A stretch of 64,000 bases of DNA from Staphylococcus sp. IVB6240 (lineage in GTDB: Bacteria > Bacillota > Bacilli > Staphylococcales > Staphylococcaceae). Position numbers and translations under genes: made by a program. The DNA lies in the NCBI RefSeq assembly GCF_025558425.1, contig NZ_CP094718.1, positions 930,001 to 994,000 on the forward strand, in the 5' to 3' direction. The notes under the pieces are model-generated. The model ran no database searches, had not been told where the DNA came from, and saw only the letters and a program-made list of their open reading frames with translations. Shown here one piece after another: positions 18,852-27,857 of the stretch (position 1 is its first letter; each line of letters starts with the position of its first letter).

Positions 18852-19007
18852 ATGAATGGAAAGCTTGATTTATTATTAGGAATTGCAGGGGTTTTAATGG
18901 CATTGATTATGCTTATATTATCTCCCGACCTCTGGGGTGGCACTTTAATTATTTTTTTAATGGGACTTGTCTTTCTGATATGTGGTATCAGAAATAAAAT
19001 TGAATAA
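18852..19007 (+). CDS. Small membrane protein of unknown function (51 aa)
   Basis: Short gene with good signals: AGTGGGG seven bases before ATG and an upstream extended -10 promoter with a palindromic operator. The product has two hydrophobic segments (about residues 7-24 and 31-46) joined by the turn SPDLWGG and ends in RNKIE, so it is probably a two-pass membrane peptide. I do not recognise the family. It lies in an accessory patch between infB and rbfA that also holds a permease remnant, and may be linked to that lost system. Confidence 0.55.
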   Translation: MNGKLDLLLGIAGVLMALIMLILSPDLWGGTLIIFLMGLVFLICGIRNKIE

Positions 19008-19047
19008 TCGAGAACAATGTAACAAGTTTTAAGACAAGCGCCAATGA

Positions 19048-19077
19048 TTGACGTTCACTTCACTCGTCATATATAAT
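19048..19077 (+). promoter_or_regulatory. Promoter of rbfA
   Basis: TTGACG (19048-19053) and TATAAT (19072-19077) are separated by 18 bases, 47 bases before the rbfA ATG. rbfA has been cut off from the infB operon by the intervening accessory patch, and this would give it independent transcription. Confidence 0.75.
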
Positions 19078-19124
19078 GAGTTATTGAAGTGAACGGCGAA
19101 ACAACACATAAAGAGGTGAAAAAG

Positions 19125-19469
19125 ATGAACATGAGAGCTGAACGTGTTGGTGAACAAATGAAAAAAGAATTAATGGATATCATCAACAATAAATTAAAAG
19201 ATCCACGCGTTGGATTTTTAACAATTACAGATGTACAACCTACGAATGACTTGTCATTAGCAAAGGTGTATTTCACAGTGCTTGGTAATGACAAAGAACG
19301 TCAAGATACATTCAAAGGACTAGAAAAGGCAACTGGTTTCTTAAAATCAGAACTTGGGCAACGTATGCGCCTCCGAATTATTCCAGAATTACAATTTGAA
19401 TATGACGAATCGATTGAATACGGTAATCGTATCGAACAATTAATTCAAGGTTTACACAAACAAGATTAA
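19125..19469 (+). CDS. rbfA: Ribosome-binding factor A
   Basis: Late 30S maturation factor with a single KH-like domain, important for 16S 5' end processing and cold growth. I chose ATG at 19125: GAGGTG (19113-19118) is six bases upstream and the protein is 114 residues, close to the staphylococcal length. A frame continuing back to a GTG at 19089 lacks these signals. [14 protein letters not shown] and [12 protein letters not shown] mark the family. A terminator follows, so it is probably transcribed alone. Confidence 0.93.
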   Translation: MNMRAERVGEQMKKELMDIINNKLKDPRVGFLTITDVQPTNDLSLAKVYFTVLGNDKERQDTFKGLEKATGFLKSELGQRMRLRIIPELQFEYDESIEYGNRIEQLIQGLHKQD

Positions 19470-19479
19470 CAGTGATAAG

Positions 19480-19537
19480 GCTAGGATATGTCATGCGGTC
19501 TAAACCGATGAATCATATATCCTAGCTTTTGTTTTTT
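19480..19537 (+). terminator. Intrinsic terminator after rbfA
   Basis: Ten-base perfect stem GCTAGGATAT (19480-19489) / ATATCCTAGC (19517-19526) with a long loop that itself contains GCGGT/ACCG, followed by TTTTGTTTTTT. Confidence 0.85.
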
Positions 19538-19578
19538 ATAGTTCTGTTTGAAATTTATACGGATAAGGAGCCATATTT

Positions 19579-20496
19579 ATGTATCATGGTATATTACCGG
19601 TTTTTAAGCCACGTGGTTTGACGAGTCATGATGTTGTATTTAAACTGCGTAAAATTCTCAAAACAAAAAAAGTAGGACATACAGGTACCTTGGATCCAGA
19701 AGTAGATGGTGTGTTGCCTATTTGTATTGGACAAGCTACTAAGGTGAGTGACTATGTCATGGATATGGGGAAGACCTATCACGCCGAAGTGACAATAGGT
19801 GTTTCTACAACAACTGAAGATCAAACAGGGGATGTGGTTGATCAGAAGCAAGTGGATGCGAATGTTATTACCAATCAAGGTGTGGATGACATATTGAAAG
19901 CATTTACAGGATGGATGACACAAATCCCTCCGATGTATTCATCAGTCAAAGTAAATGGTAAAAAACTTTATGAATATGCACGCCAGGGGATTGAAGTCGA
20001 ACGTCCTGAACGTCAGGTACATATTGAAAACATTCAAAGAGTATCTGATGTTATCACTAATGATGGTAAGGCAACGTTTGAAATGGATGTGACTTGTGGT
20101 AAAGGGACATATATTCGAACACTTGCAACGGATATCGGGAAAGCACTTGGCTATCCAGCACACATGTCACGCTTAACACGAACAAATAGTGGTGGTTTTG
20201 ATAACGCACAAGCACTCACATTAGAAACCATTCAAGCACGTCATGACGACGAGACGTTAACGGATGCGCTATTACCGCTCATATATGGCTTAAAAGCTTT
20301 CCCACAATATAAAGTGCGTGATGCAAATCTTATTCAAAGAATTAAAAATGGCCAGAAGTTTGAACGCGCGCAATTTGATATTGATTTTAATCAAACACTT
20401 ATCATGGTTGATGCAACTACAGATGAAGTTTTAGCGATATATGAGGTGCATCCATCAAGAGAAAATGAAATCAAACCGAAAAAGGTATTTAACTAG
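19579..20496 (+). CDS. truB: tRNA pseudouridine-55 synthase
   Basis: Makes pseudouridine 55 in the T-loop of tRNAs. The catalytic Asp is residue 39 in [12 protein letters not shown] (33-44). The [13 protein letters not shown] motif near 175-187 and a short C-terminal PUA-like region are present. The 305 residues are full length. The ribosome binding site AAGGAG is 10-15 bases before ATG. The ribF gene begins 18 bases after the stop, the usual pairing. Confidence 0.95.
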   Translation: MYHGILPVFKPRGLTSHDVVFKLRKILKTKKVGHTGTLDPEVDGVLPICIGQATKVSDYVMDMGKTYHAEVTIGVSTTTEDQTGDVVDQKQVDANVITNQGVDDILKAFTGWMTQIPPMYSSVKVNGKKLYEYARQGIEVERPERQVHIENIQRVSDVITNDGKATFEMDVTCGKGTYIRTLATDIGKALGYPAHMSRLTRTNSGGFDNAQALTLETIQARHDDETLTDALLPLIYGLKAFPQYKVRDANLIQRIKNGQKFERAQFDIDFNQTLIMVDATTDEVLAIYEVHPSRENEIKPKKVFN

Positions 20497-20514
20497 AAGG
20501 AGTATGACGTAAAA

Positions 20515-21486
20515 ATGGAAGTTATTGAAATTACACATCCTATTCAAAAGGATCAATACATTCAAGAAGATATTGCCATCGCACTTGGTTTTTTTGATGG
20601 TTTACATCGAGGTCATCAAGCGTTGTTTAAAAAACTGGATGAAGTAGCATCAGAACGAGGATTGAAAAAAGCTGTCATGACATTTGACCCACATCCATCA
20701 GTTGTTCTAAATCCTAAACAAAAGCGCACGACTTATTTAACACCTTTAGATGATAAACTTGAATTACTGCGTTGTAAGGGAATTGATTACTGTATCGTTG
20801 TTAATTTTTCAAGCCGTTTTGCGGAAGTATCACCTGAAGCGTTTATTCAAGATTACCTTGTCAATAACCATGTAAAAGTAGCAGTTGCTGGCTTTGACTT
20901 TACTTTTGGTAAGTATGGTAAAGGTAACATGGCGATGTTACAGGAATATACAGATCAGATTGAATGTATTACTGTTAGCAAACAAGATTTAAATGATGAA
21001 AAAATTTCAACAACAGCCATTCGTCGTGATTTAACACAGGGCAACCTGGCAGAGGTTAACGAAGCACTAGGTTATCGTTATCAAGTGAAAGGGACTGTTG
21101 TTCAAGGTGAAAAACGCGGTCGTACAATTGGATTCCCAACAGCAAATATTCATTTGAGTGATGATTACGTGTTACCTGCAAAAGGTGTTTATGCTGTGAG
21201 CTTGAAAATTGGTACAAGCGATAAGGTATATAGAGGCGTTTGTAATGTGGGTGTTAAACCGACTTTCCATGATGACTTACCACAAGTTGTTATTGAAGTG
21301 AATATTTTTGATTTTGAAGAAAATATTTATGGAGAACGTGTGACGTTAAACTGGCATCATTATATTCGTCCAGAAATGAAATTTGATGGCATTGATCCAC
21401 TAGTTGCACAGATGAATCAAGACAAAGAACGTGCAAAATACCTTTTATCAGTTGATTTTGAAGATGATGTATCATATACTATATAA
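20515..21486 (+). CDS. ribF: Bifunctional riboflavin kinase / FAD synthetase
   Basis: Converts riboflavin to FMN and then FAD. The N-terminal adenylyltransferase half has GFFDGLHRGHQALF (about residues 27-40), with the nucleotidyltransferase-type GxHxGH variant, and ISTTAIRRDL near 163-172. The C-terminal flavokinase half has GRTIGFPTANI near 203-213. It has 323 residues. AGAAGGAG lies 12-19 bases before the chosen ATG; an earlier ATG at 20504 is followed at once by TAA and is not used. Transcription probably continues from truB. Confidence 0.95.
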   Translation: MEVIEITHPIQKDQYIQEDIAIALGFFDGLHRGHQALFKKLDEVASERGLKKAVMTFDPHPSVVLNPKQKRTTYLTPLDDKLELLRCKGIDYCIVVNFSSRFAEVSPEAFIQDYLVNNHVKVAVAGFDFTFGKYGKGNMAMLQEYTDQIECITVSKQDLNDEKISTTAIRRDLTQGNLAEVNEALGYRYQVKGTVVQGEKRGRTIGFPTANIHLSDDYVLPAKGVYAVSLKIGTSDKVYRGVCNVGVKPTFHDDLPQVVIEVNIFDFEENIYGERVTLNWHHYIRPEMKFDGIDPLVAQMNQDKERAKYLLSVDFEDDVSYTI

Positions 21487-21488
21487 AG

Positions 21489-21560
21489 TCTATTGAATGA
21501 ATTCGATAGAGACCTTAGTCTTGGTAGGTTGAGACTCCGACGCCTTACTCAGATTAAGGC
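21489..21560 (+). promoter_or_regulatory. Structured leader of rpsO
   Basis: Three successive hairpins precede rpsO: TCTATTGAAT-GA-ATTCGATAGA (21489-21510, one mismatch), AGTCT/AGACT (21517-21521 and 21532-21536), and GCCTTA/TAAGGC (21542-21547 and 21555-21560). Ribosomal protein S15 is known in several bacteria to repress its own mRNA through leader structures, which differ between lineages. Whether this one binds S15 is inference; the absence of a T tract argues against a plain terminator. Confidence 0.4.
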
Positions 21561-21591
21561 ATATTACAAATTTAAAGGAGGAAATTGACAC

Positions 21592-21861
21592 ATGGCAATT
21601 TCACAAGAACGCAAAAACGAATTAATCAAAGAATACCGCACACACGAAACAGACACAGGTTCACCTGAAGTACAAATCGCTGTTTTAACTGCAGAAATCA
21701 CTGCATTAAACGAACACTTACGTACTCATAAAAAAGACCACCATTCACGTCGTGGTTTATTAAAAATGGTAGGACGTCGTCGTCACTTATTAAACTACTT
21801 ACGTGACAAAGATGTTCAACGTTACCGTGAACTTATTAAGTCTTTAGGTATTCGTCGTTAA
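21592..21861 (+). CDS. rpsO: 30S ribosomal protein S15
   Basis: Primary binding protein of the 16S central domain. The 89-residue length is universal for the family. [15 protein letters not shown] (about residues 22-36) and [14 protein letters not shown] (about 50-63) match S15. AAAGGAGG precedes ATG with ideal spacing. A terminator after the gene separates it from pnp, the conserved neighbour. Confidence 0.97.
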   Translation: MAISQERKNELIKEYRTHETDTGSPEVQIAVLTAEITALNEHLRTHKKDHHSRRGLLKMVGRRRHLLNYLRDKDVQRYRELIKSLGIRR

Positions 21862-21897
21862 TTTTACGCAAAATATCTTTAGAGATAAAGTGAAATC

Positions 21898-21932
21898 GAA
21901 AGAGACCAATGATTTGGTTTCTTTCTTTTTTT
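21898..21932 (+). terminator. Intrinsic terminator after rpsO
   Basis: Twelve-base stem GAAAGAGACCAA (21898-21909) / TTGGTTTCTTTC (21914-21925) with one G-U, then TTTTTTT. Confidence 0.85.
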
Positions 21933-21935
21933 AAC

Positions 21936-21964
21936 TATTAAATAGAGAAAATGTAAGCTATAAT
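21936..21964 (+). promoter_or_regulatory. Candidate promoter of pnp
   Basis: A consensus -10 TATAAT at 21959-21964 lies just after the rpsO terminator and 56 bases before pnp. The -35 at 21936-21941 (TATTAA) is poor, so the assignment rests on the -10 and the location. Confidence 0.4.
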
Positions 21965-22019
21965 GTTTATATGTATAAAAAAGTACGAAATGTTTAAACA
22001 GTAGGAGAGGAGATTCATC

Positions 22020-24113
22020 ATGTCTCAAGAAAAAAAGGTTTTTAAAACGGAATGGGCAAACCGACCGTTAACAATAGAAACGGGACAACTCGCAAAACAA
22101 GCGAATGGTGCTGTATTAGTACGTTACGGCGATACAGTTGTGTTATCTACAGCAACAGCATCGAAAGAACCACGTGACGGCGACTTTTTCCCATTAACAG
22201 TGAATTATGAAGAAAAAATGTATGCTGCAGGGAAAATTCCAGGAGGTTTCAAAAAACGTGAAGGACGTCCTGGTGATGAAGCAACATTAACAGCACGTCT
22301 AATCGACAGACCAATTCGTCCATTGTTCCCAGACGGTTATCGTCATGATGTCCAAATCATCAATACCGTATTAAGTGCAGATCCAAACTGTTCACCAGAA
22401 ATGGCAGCGATGATCGGATCATCAATGGCTTTAAGTGTTTCAGATATTCCGTTCCAAGGTCCAATCGCAGGGGTTAATGTAGGTTATGTCGATGGGGCAT
22501 ATGTAATCAATCCGAACTTCGAACAAAAAGAAGTTTCACGTTTAGATCTAGAAGTAGCTGGTCATAAAGATGCAGTGAACATGGTAGAAGCGGGTGCAAG
22601 CGAAATCACTGAAGCAGAAATGTTAGAAGCGATTTTATTTGGACATGAAGAAATCAAACGTTTATGTGACTTCCAACAACAAATTATTGATACGTTACAA
22701 CCTGAGAAGCGTGAATTTGTACCGGAAGAAAAAGACCAAGCACTTATTGATCGCGTTGTTGAATTAACGCAACAAGAAGGCTTAAACCAGGCAATCTTAA
22801 CTTTTGACAAACAAGAGAGAGAAGCAAACTTAGATGCAATTAAAGAACGCGTAATTGGTCAATTTGAAGATGAAAATGATCCTGAAAATGAAGCGGTTCT
22901 TAAAGAAGTTAACTCGACAATCAATAAATTAATTAAAGAAGAAGTACGTCGTTTAATTGCAGATGAAAAAATTCGCCCAGATGGTCGTAAACCGGATGAA
23001 ATTCGTCCGTTATCATCTGAAGTTGGTTTATTACCACGTGCGCATGGTTCAGGTTTATTTACACGTGGTCAAACACAAGCGTTATCTGTATTAACACTTG
23101 GTTCAATTTCAGAATATCAATTAATTGATGGTCTTGGAGAAGAAGAACAGAAACGTTTTATGCATCACTATAACTTCCCGAACTTCTCAGTAGGTGAAAC
23201 GGGACCAGTTCGTGCGCCAGGTCGTCGTGAAATTGGTCACGGTGCATTAGGTGAACGTGCATTAAAATATATTATTCCAGACGAAAAAACTTTCCCATAC
23301 ACAGTTCGTATTGTAAGTGAAGTATTAGAATCAAATGGATCATCTTCACAAGCATCTATCTGTGGTTCAACACTTGCATTGATGGATGCTGGTGTACCGA
23401 TTAAAGCACCAGTTGCAGGTATCGCAATGGGATTAGTGACACGTGAGGAAAGCTACACAATCTTAACGGATATTCAAGGGATGGAAGATGCCCTAGGAGA
23501 CATGGACTTCAAAGTTGCTGGTACAAAAGATGGTATTACAGCTATTCAAATGGATATTAAGATTGATGGTTTAACAAAAGAAGTGATTGAAGAAGCTTTA
23601 GAACAAGCACGTAAAGGTCGTCTTGCTATTTTAGACCACATGCTTTCAACAATTGATCAACCACGTTCTGAATTAAGTGCATATGCACCTAAAGTGGAAA
23701 TCATGACAATTAAACCTGAGAAAATCCGTGATGTCATCGGACCAGGCGGTAAACAAATCAACGAAATCATTGATGCAACAGGTGTTAAATTAGACATCGA
23801 ACAAGATGGTACTGTATACATCGGTTCTGTAGATCAAGAGATGATCAACCAAGCACGTGCATGGATTGAAAGCATTGTACGTGAAGCAGAAGTAGGTCAA
23901 ATCTATGATGCTAAAGTAAAACGCATTGAAAAATTCGGTGCATTTGTTGAGTTGTTCCCTGGCAAAGATGCTTTAGTACACATCTCACAAATTTCAAAAG
24001 AACGCATTGAAAAAGTTGAAGATAAATTAGCGATGGGTGACGTGATCAAAGTGAAGGTTACTGAAATCGATAAACAAGGTCGTGTCAACGCATCTCATAA
24101 AGTTTTACTATAA
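22020..24113 (+). CDS. pnp: Polyribonucleotide nucleotidyltransferase (PNPase)
   Basis: Phosphate-dependent 3'-5' exoribonuclease and degradosome component. Two RNase PH-like domains (about 1-235 and 315-545) flank a helical linker; KH (about 555-615, with [11 protein letters not shown]) and S1 (about 620-692) domains end the protein. [18 protein letters not shown] and [14 protein letters not shown] belong to the active second PH domain. It has 697 residues. AGGAGAGGAG lies 9-18 bases before ATG. It is flanked by terminators and so is probably monocistronic. RNase J2 and RNase Y are encoded further on in the window. Confidence 0.96.
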   Translation: MSQEKKVFKTEWANRPLTIETGQLAKQANGAVLVRYGDTVVLSTATASKEPRDGDFFPLTVNYEEKMYAAGKIPGGFKKREGRPGDEATLTARLIDRPIRPLFPDGYRHDVQIINTVLSADPNCSPEMAAMIGSSMALSVSDIPFQGPIAGVNVGYVDGAYVINPNFEQKEVSRLDLEVAGHKDAVNMVEAGASEITEAEMLEAILFGHEEIKRLCDFQQQIIDTLQPEKREFVPEEKDQALIDRVVELTQQEGLNQAILTFDKQEREANLDAIKERVIGQFEDENDPENEAVLKEVNSTINKLIKEEVRRLIADEKIRPDGRKPDEIRPLSSEVGLLPRAHGSGLFTRGQTQALSVLTLGSISEYQLIDGLGEEEQKRFMHHYNFPNFSVGETGPVRAPGRREIGHGALGERALKYIIPDEKTFPYTVRIVSEVLESNGSSSQASICGSTLALMDAGVPIKAPVAGIAMGLVTREESYTILTDIQGMEDALGDMDFKVAGTKDGITAIQMDIKIDGLTKEVIEEALEQARKGRLAILDHMLSTIDQPRSELSAYAPKVEIMTIKPEKIRDVIGPGGKQINEIIDATGVKLDIEQDGTVYIGSVDQEMINQARAWIESIVREAEVGQIYDAKVKRIEKFGAFVELFPGKDALVHISQISKERIEKVEDKLAMGDVIKVKVTEIDKQGRVNASHKVLL

Positions 24114-24143
24114 CTACAATTAATAAAATATAATAATGACTTG

Positions 24144-24190
24144 AAAAAGCAGATAGATTAAGGTATTGCACCTTAATCATCTGCTTTTTT
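24144..24190 (+). terminator. Strong terminator after pnp
   Basis: Long stem AAAAGCAGAT-AG-ATTAAGGT pairs with ACCTTAAT-C-ATCTGCTTTT around the loop ATTGC, with A-rich and T-rich flanks. It should work in the + direction and possibly in both. It marks the boundary between the core pnp unit and the AbiE islet. Confidence 0.88.
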
Positions 24191-24215
24191 AGTTAAATTA
24201 TTATATTAATAATAA

Positions 24216-24255
24216 TTCGCATAATTGTCCCAAAAATGTATAATATTTGGGACAA
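24216..24255 (+). promoter_or_regulatory. Promoter and palindromic operator of the AbiE operon
   Basis: -35 TTCGCA (24216-24221), 17 bases, -10 TATAAT (24239-24244). The perfect inverted repeat TTGTCCCAAA (24225-24234) / TTTGGGACAA (24246-24255) brackets the -10 box with an 11-base gap, placing the arm centres 21 bp apart, about two helical turns. The right arm ends directly against the ribosome binding site GAGGTGG (24256-24262). AbiEi antitoxins are known to repress their own promoter by binding inverted repeats, so this is the expected operator. Confidence 0.7.
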
Positions 24256-24267
24256 GAGGTGGTTAGT

Positions 24268-24867
24268 ATGACAACGTATAAATCAGAAATCAAATCAAAA
24301 ATCGAAGGACTTCCTAAAAATACAGTATTTATTGCAAATGACTTTTTAGAGATTGCTGATTATGAAACAGTTAGAAAGAATTTGAATAGAATGGTAGATA
24401 ATGGCGAAATCAAACGTGTATTAAAAGGGGTATATCATAATCCAGGATATATTGAGGTGATCAATGAATATGAATCTGCGGATACAAAAGAAGTTGCCAA
24501 TGCCATTGCACGCAAACATCATTGGACAATTGCCCCCTCAGGAAATACGGCGCTAAATATTTTAGGTTTATCGTCACAAGTGCCTTCAAAATGGATTTTT
24601 ATCTCTGATGGGCGATATGTTGACTATACAATTGGGAATACGAAAATCACTTTTAAAAAAAATACGAACAATCAAATTTCTCAAATGTCCACATTAACAG
24701 CAACTGTTATTCAAGCTATTAAAACGATAGGTAAAGAAAATATCAATAAAATCCATATTAAATTGCTGAGAGAGAGATTAGATAGTAATGATAAAGCATT
24801 AATACTTGAAGAAGGAAAAATGACAACCGCTTGGATTTATCGTATTATACGTGAAATAGGTGAGTGA
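24268..24867 (+). CDS. AbiEi-like antitoxin (type IV toxin-antitoxin, DUF6088-like)
   Basis: 199-residue protein with an N-terminal winged-helix region (about residues 1-65, ending EIKRVLKGVYHNPGY), as in AbiEi and DUF6088 proteins, and a C-terminal domain with APSGNTALNILGLS. In AbiE systems the antitoxin represses the operon and counteracts the nucleotidyltransferase toxin without a stable protein complex. I start at ATG 24268 because GAGGTGG is five bases upstream; the frame extends back to a TTG at 24247 inside the operator. Its end overlaps the toxin gene by eight bases. Base composition is more A+T-rich than the neighbours, suggesting an acquired islet. Confidence 0.8.
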   Translation: MTTYKSEIKSKIEGLPKNTVFIANDFLEIADYETVRKNLNRMVDNGEIKRVLKGVYHNPGYIEVINEYESADTKEVANAIARKHHWTIAPSGNTALNILGLSSQVPSKWIFISDGRYVDYTIGNTKITFKKNTNNQISQMSTLTATVIQAIKTIGKENINKIHIKLLRERLDSNDKALILEEGKMTTAWIYRIIREIGE

Positions 24868-25879
24868 AATAATATTTAATTTTAAATCAGTATCTAATTA
24901 TGAGTTACAAGCAGTTTTTAAAAATGCATCAAATAAATTAGGAGTAAATGAAGCTATTTTAGAGAAAGATTATTGGGTGTGCTTTATTCTAAATTTTATA
25001 TTTAATCAAAGTCAATGGCGAAAACACTTCACATTTAAAGGGGGGACAAGTCTATCTAAATGTTACGGTCTCATTAAAAGATTTTCAGAAGATATAGATT
25101 TGATTTTGGATTGGAGAGCATTAGGGTATGATGTGAATGAACCTTGGGCAATTCGCTCAAATACAAGACAAATAAAGTTTAATAAACAATCAAATAATAA
25201 GGCAAGAGCATTTCTTGAGACACATCTGTTACCAGAGTTGAATGATGCATTGTCATCCAAATTAATGGATAAATTTAGTTTGATTATTGATCCTAATGAT
25301 TCTTAGACAATTTTATTCAGGTATCCAAGTGAATCTTTATCTAGATATATTCAACCATTTGTTCGATTAGAGATTGGAGCGTTAGCAGCATGGACACCGT
25401 CTGAAATTGTTGAAGTGAAACCGGGTTTGATGGATATTTATCCTATACTTTTTGAAGGAGAAAGTATTGCCGTGAGAACAGTGTTGCCGGAGAGGACTTT
25501 TTGGGAAAAGACAACCATTTTGTATCACGAAGCAAATCGTCCGGAAACAAGTAAAATGCCTCTTCGATATGCTCGTCATTATTACGATTTGTATTGCTTC
25601 AGTCAGTCTATTTACAAGGAAAGAGCTTTTCGATCTAATAATTTGTTAGAAAAAGTAGTTGAATTTAAAATGAAATTTTATCCTAGAAATTGGGCGAAGT
25701 ATGATGAAGCAACGCTCGAGCAAATTCGTTTAATACCAGAATCATATCGTTTAAAAGAAATTGAACAAGACTATGAGAATATGAAAGAAATATTTTTTAA
25801 TGATTATCCTTCATTTGAAGAAGTGATGAAAATGATTAAGATGTTAGAAACTGAGATTCATAATATTACTTTGAGATAA
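24860..25879 (+). pseudogene. AbiEii-like nucleotidyltransferase toxin, interrupted by an amber stop
   Basis: One continuous frame of 339 codons broken only by TAG at 25304-25306. The upstream part (148 codons) carries the nucleotidyltransferase core GGTSLSK...RFSEDIDL (about residues 60-80). The downstream part carries ERTFWEKTTILYHEA and RYARHYYDLYCF, the later conserved motifs of AbiEii/AbiGii proteins. Both parts are in the same frame and the 35 codons before the next possible start still read as protein, so a single substitution such as CAG to TAG explains the break. The truncated product lacks the later motifs and is unlikely to be toxic. The start GTG overlaps the antitoxin gene and has no strong ribosome binding site, suggesting coupled translation. 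Confidence 0.8.
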
Positions 25880-25974
25880 AATGAAATGATACAAGTTAAA
25901 ATTGGCATACAATCTTCACATAGAATGGTCAAGTGCGTTTAATATCTTTTATCTTTCATATATTCCTTAAACAG

Positions 25975-26003
25975 TGTACACAATGTCTAATATCTACTAT
26001 AAT
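25975..26003 (+). promoter_or_regulatory. Promoter of rnjB
   Basis: TGTACA (25975-25980), 17-base spacer and TATAAT (25998-26003), 50 bases before the rnjB start. The gap between the toxin gene and this site shows no clear terminator, so some readthrough from the AbiE islet is possible. Confidence 0.6.
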
Positions 26004-26052
26004 AAAGTATGACTGTAATATGGACGGGTTATATTTATTAGGAGGTAACATT

Positions 26053-27726
26053 TTGAATTTAGTAAAAAAGAAAAATAAAAATATACGTATCATACCACTC
26101 GGTGGTGTGGGTGAAATTGCTAAAAACATGTATATCGTAGAAGTTGACGATGAAATGTTTATGCTAGATGCAGGGTTAAAGTTCCCAGAAGATGAAATGC
26201 TTGGGATTGATATCGTAATCCCAGACATTCAATATGTCATTGAAAATAAGCATAAGTTAAAAGGGATCTTTTTAACGCATGGTCATGAACACGCGATTGG
26301 TGCTGTATCATATGTTTTAGAACAAGTGGATGCACCAGTATATGGTTCTAAGTTGACAATTGGATTGATTAAAGAAAATATGCGTGCACGTCAAATTGAC
26401 AAAAAAGTACGCTATTATGTCGTTAATAATGAATCTGTTATGCGCTTCAAGAGTGTGAACGTGACATTTTTCAATACAACACACAGTATTCCAGATAGTT
26501 TAGGTGTATGCATCCATACATCTTATGGTGCCATTGTCTACACGGGCGAGTTTAAGTTTGACCAAAGTTTACATGGTCATTATGCGCCTGATTTGAAACG
26601 CATGGCTGAAATTGGCGATGAAGGTGTTTTTGCATTATTAAGTGATTCAACAGAGGCAGAAAAACCAGGTTATAACACGCCAGAAAATGTGATCGAAAGC
26701 CATATGTTTGATGCATTCACTAAAGCACAAGGTCGTATTATTGTATCATGTTATGCATCTAACTTTGTGCGTATTCAACAAGTGTTAAATATTGCAAGTC
26801 GCTTGAATCGTAAAGTGTCATTCTTGGGACGTTCACTTGAAAGTTCATTTAGCATTGCACGTAAAATGGGGTATTTCGATATTCCAAAAGATTTACTTAT
26901 TCCAATTAATGAAGTGGAAAACTATCCAAAAAACGAAGTCATTATCATTGCGACAGGTATGCAAGGTGAACCTGTAGAAGCATTGAGTCAAATGGCACAA
27001 AATAAACATAAAATCATGAATATCCAACGTGGCGACTCAGTATTTTTAGCAATTACTGCTTCAGCAAACATGGAAGTGATTATCGGTGATACATTGAATG
27101 AACTTGCACGTGCTGGTGCGATTGTTATCCCGAACAACAAACAAATTCATGCATCGAGTCATGGTTGTATGGAAGAGCTTAAACTCATGTTAAATATGAT
27201 GAAACCTGAATATTTCATTCCTGTACAAGGGGAATTTAAGATGCAAATTGCACATGCGAAGTTAGCAAGTGAAGCAGGTGTAGATGCTGAAAAGATTTTC
27301 TTAGTGGAATCTGGCGATGTGATTAACTTTGATGGTAACGATATGACGTTGAACGAAAAAGTTAATGCAGGCAACGTGTTAATCGATGGTATTGGTGTCG
27401 GTGATGTCGGTAATATTGTGTTACGTGACCGTCACTTGTTAGCAGAAGATGGTATTTTTATCGCAGTTGTAACATTAGATCCAAAAAATCGTCGTATTGC
27501 TGCAGGTCCTGAAATTCAATCACGTGGGTTCGTTTATGTACGTGAGAGTGAAGCTTTATTAAAAGAAGCGGAAGAAAAGGTACGTGAAATCGTCGAGGCA
27601 GGATTGCAAGAAAAACGTATTGAATGGTCAGAAATCAAACAAAACATGCGTGATCAAATTAGTAAATTACTATTTGAAAGTACACGCAGACGTCCAATGA
27701 TTATTCCAGTTATTTCTGAGATTTAA
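26053..27726 (+). CDS. rnjB: Ribonuclease J2
   Basis: Metallo-beta-lactamase/beta-CASP ribonuclease family member that partners with RNase J1 in 5'-3' decay and RNA processing. I start at TTG 26053 because AGGAGG (26040-26045) precedes it and the protein is then 557 residues, the staphylococcal length. The frame runs 40 codons further upstream through the promoter and is not coding there. The metal motif reads [10 protein letters not shown] (75-84) where active J1-type enzymes have HGHEDHIGG, so the zinc site is altered. Staphylococcal J2 is regarded as the weak partner of J1. The beta-CASP region and C-terminal domain are full length. Confidence 0.93.
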   Translation: MNLVKKKNKNIRIIPLGGVGEIAKNMYIVEVDDEMFMLDAGLKFPEDEMLGIDIVIPDIQYVIENKHKLKGIFLTHGHEHAIGAVSYVLEQVDAPVYGSKLTIGLIKENMRARQIDKKVRYYVVNNESVMRFKSVNVTFFNTTHSIPDSLGVCIHTSYGAIVYTGEFKFDQSLHGHYAPDLKRMAEIGDEGVFALLSDSTEAEKPGYNTPENVIESHMFDAFTKAQGRIIVSCYASNFVRIQQVLNIASRLNRKVSFLGRSLESSFSIARKMGYFDIPKDLLIPINEVENYPKNEVIIIATGMQGEPVEALSQMAQNKHKIMNIQRGDSVFLAITASANMEVIIGDTLNELARAGAIVIPNNKQIHASSHGCMEELKLMLNMMKPEYFIPVQGEFKMQIAHAKLASEAGVDAEKIFLVESGDVINFDGNDMTLNEKVNAGNVLIDGIGVGDVGNIVLRDRHLLAEDGIFIAVVTLDPKNRRIAAGPEIQSRGFVYVRESEALLKEAEEKVREIVEAGLQEKRIEWSEIKQNMRDQISKLLFESTRRRPMIIPVISEI

Positions 27727-27762
27727 CAATACGTCTTATACGATAGTAACGACTATAAAAAA

Positions 27763-27816
27763 CGAACCCTACTCTTTAAAATGTATTTTAGTTTTGAAGA
27801 GTGGGTTCGCTTTTTT
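27763..27816 (+). terminator. Intrinsic terminator after rnjB
   Basis: CGAACCCTACTCTT (27763-27776) pairs with AAGAGTGGGTTCG (27797-27809) with one unpaired base. The inner TAAAAT-GT-ATTTTA extends the stem, and CTTTTTT follows. Confidence 0.88.
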
Positions 27817-27857
27817 ACATAATACATATTTTGATAGAAAGTAGTAGGTGACGATGT

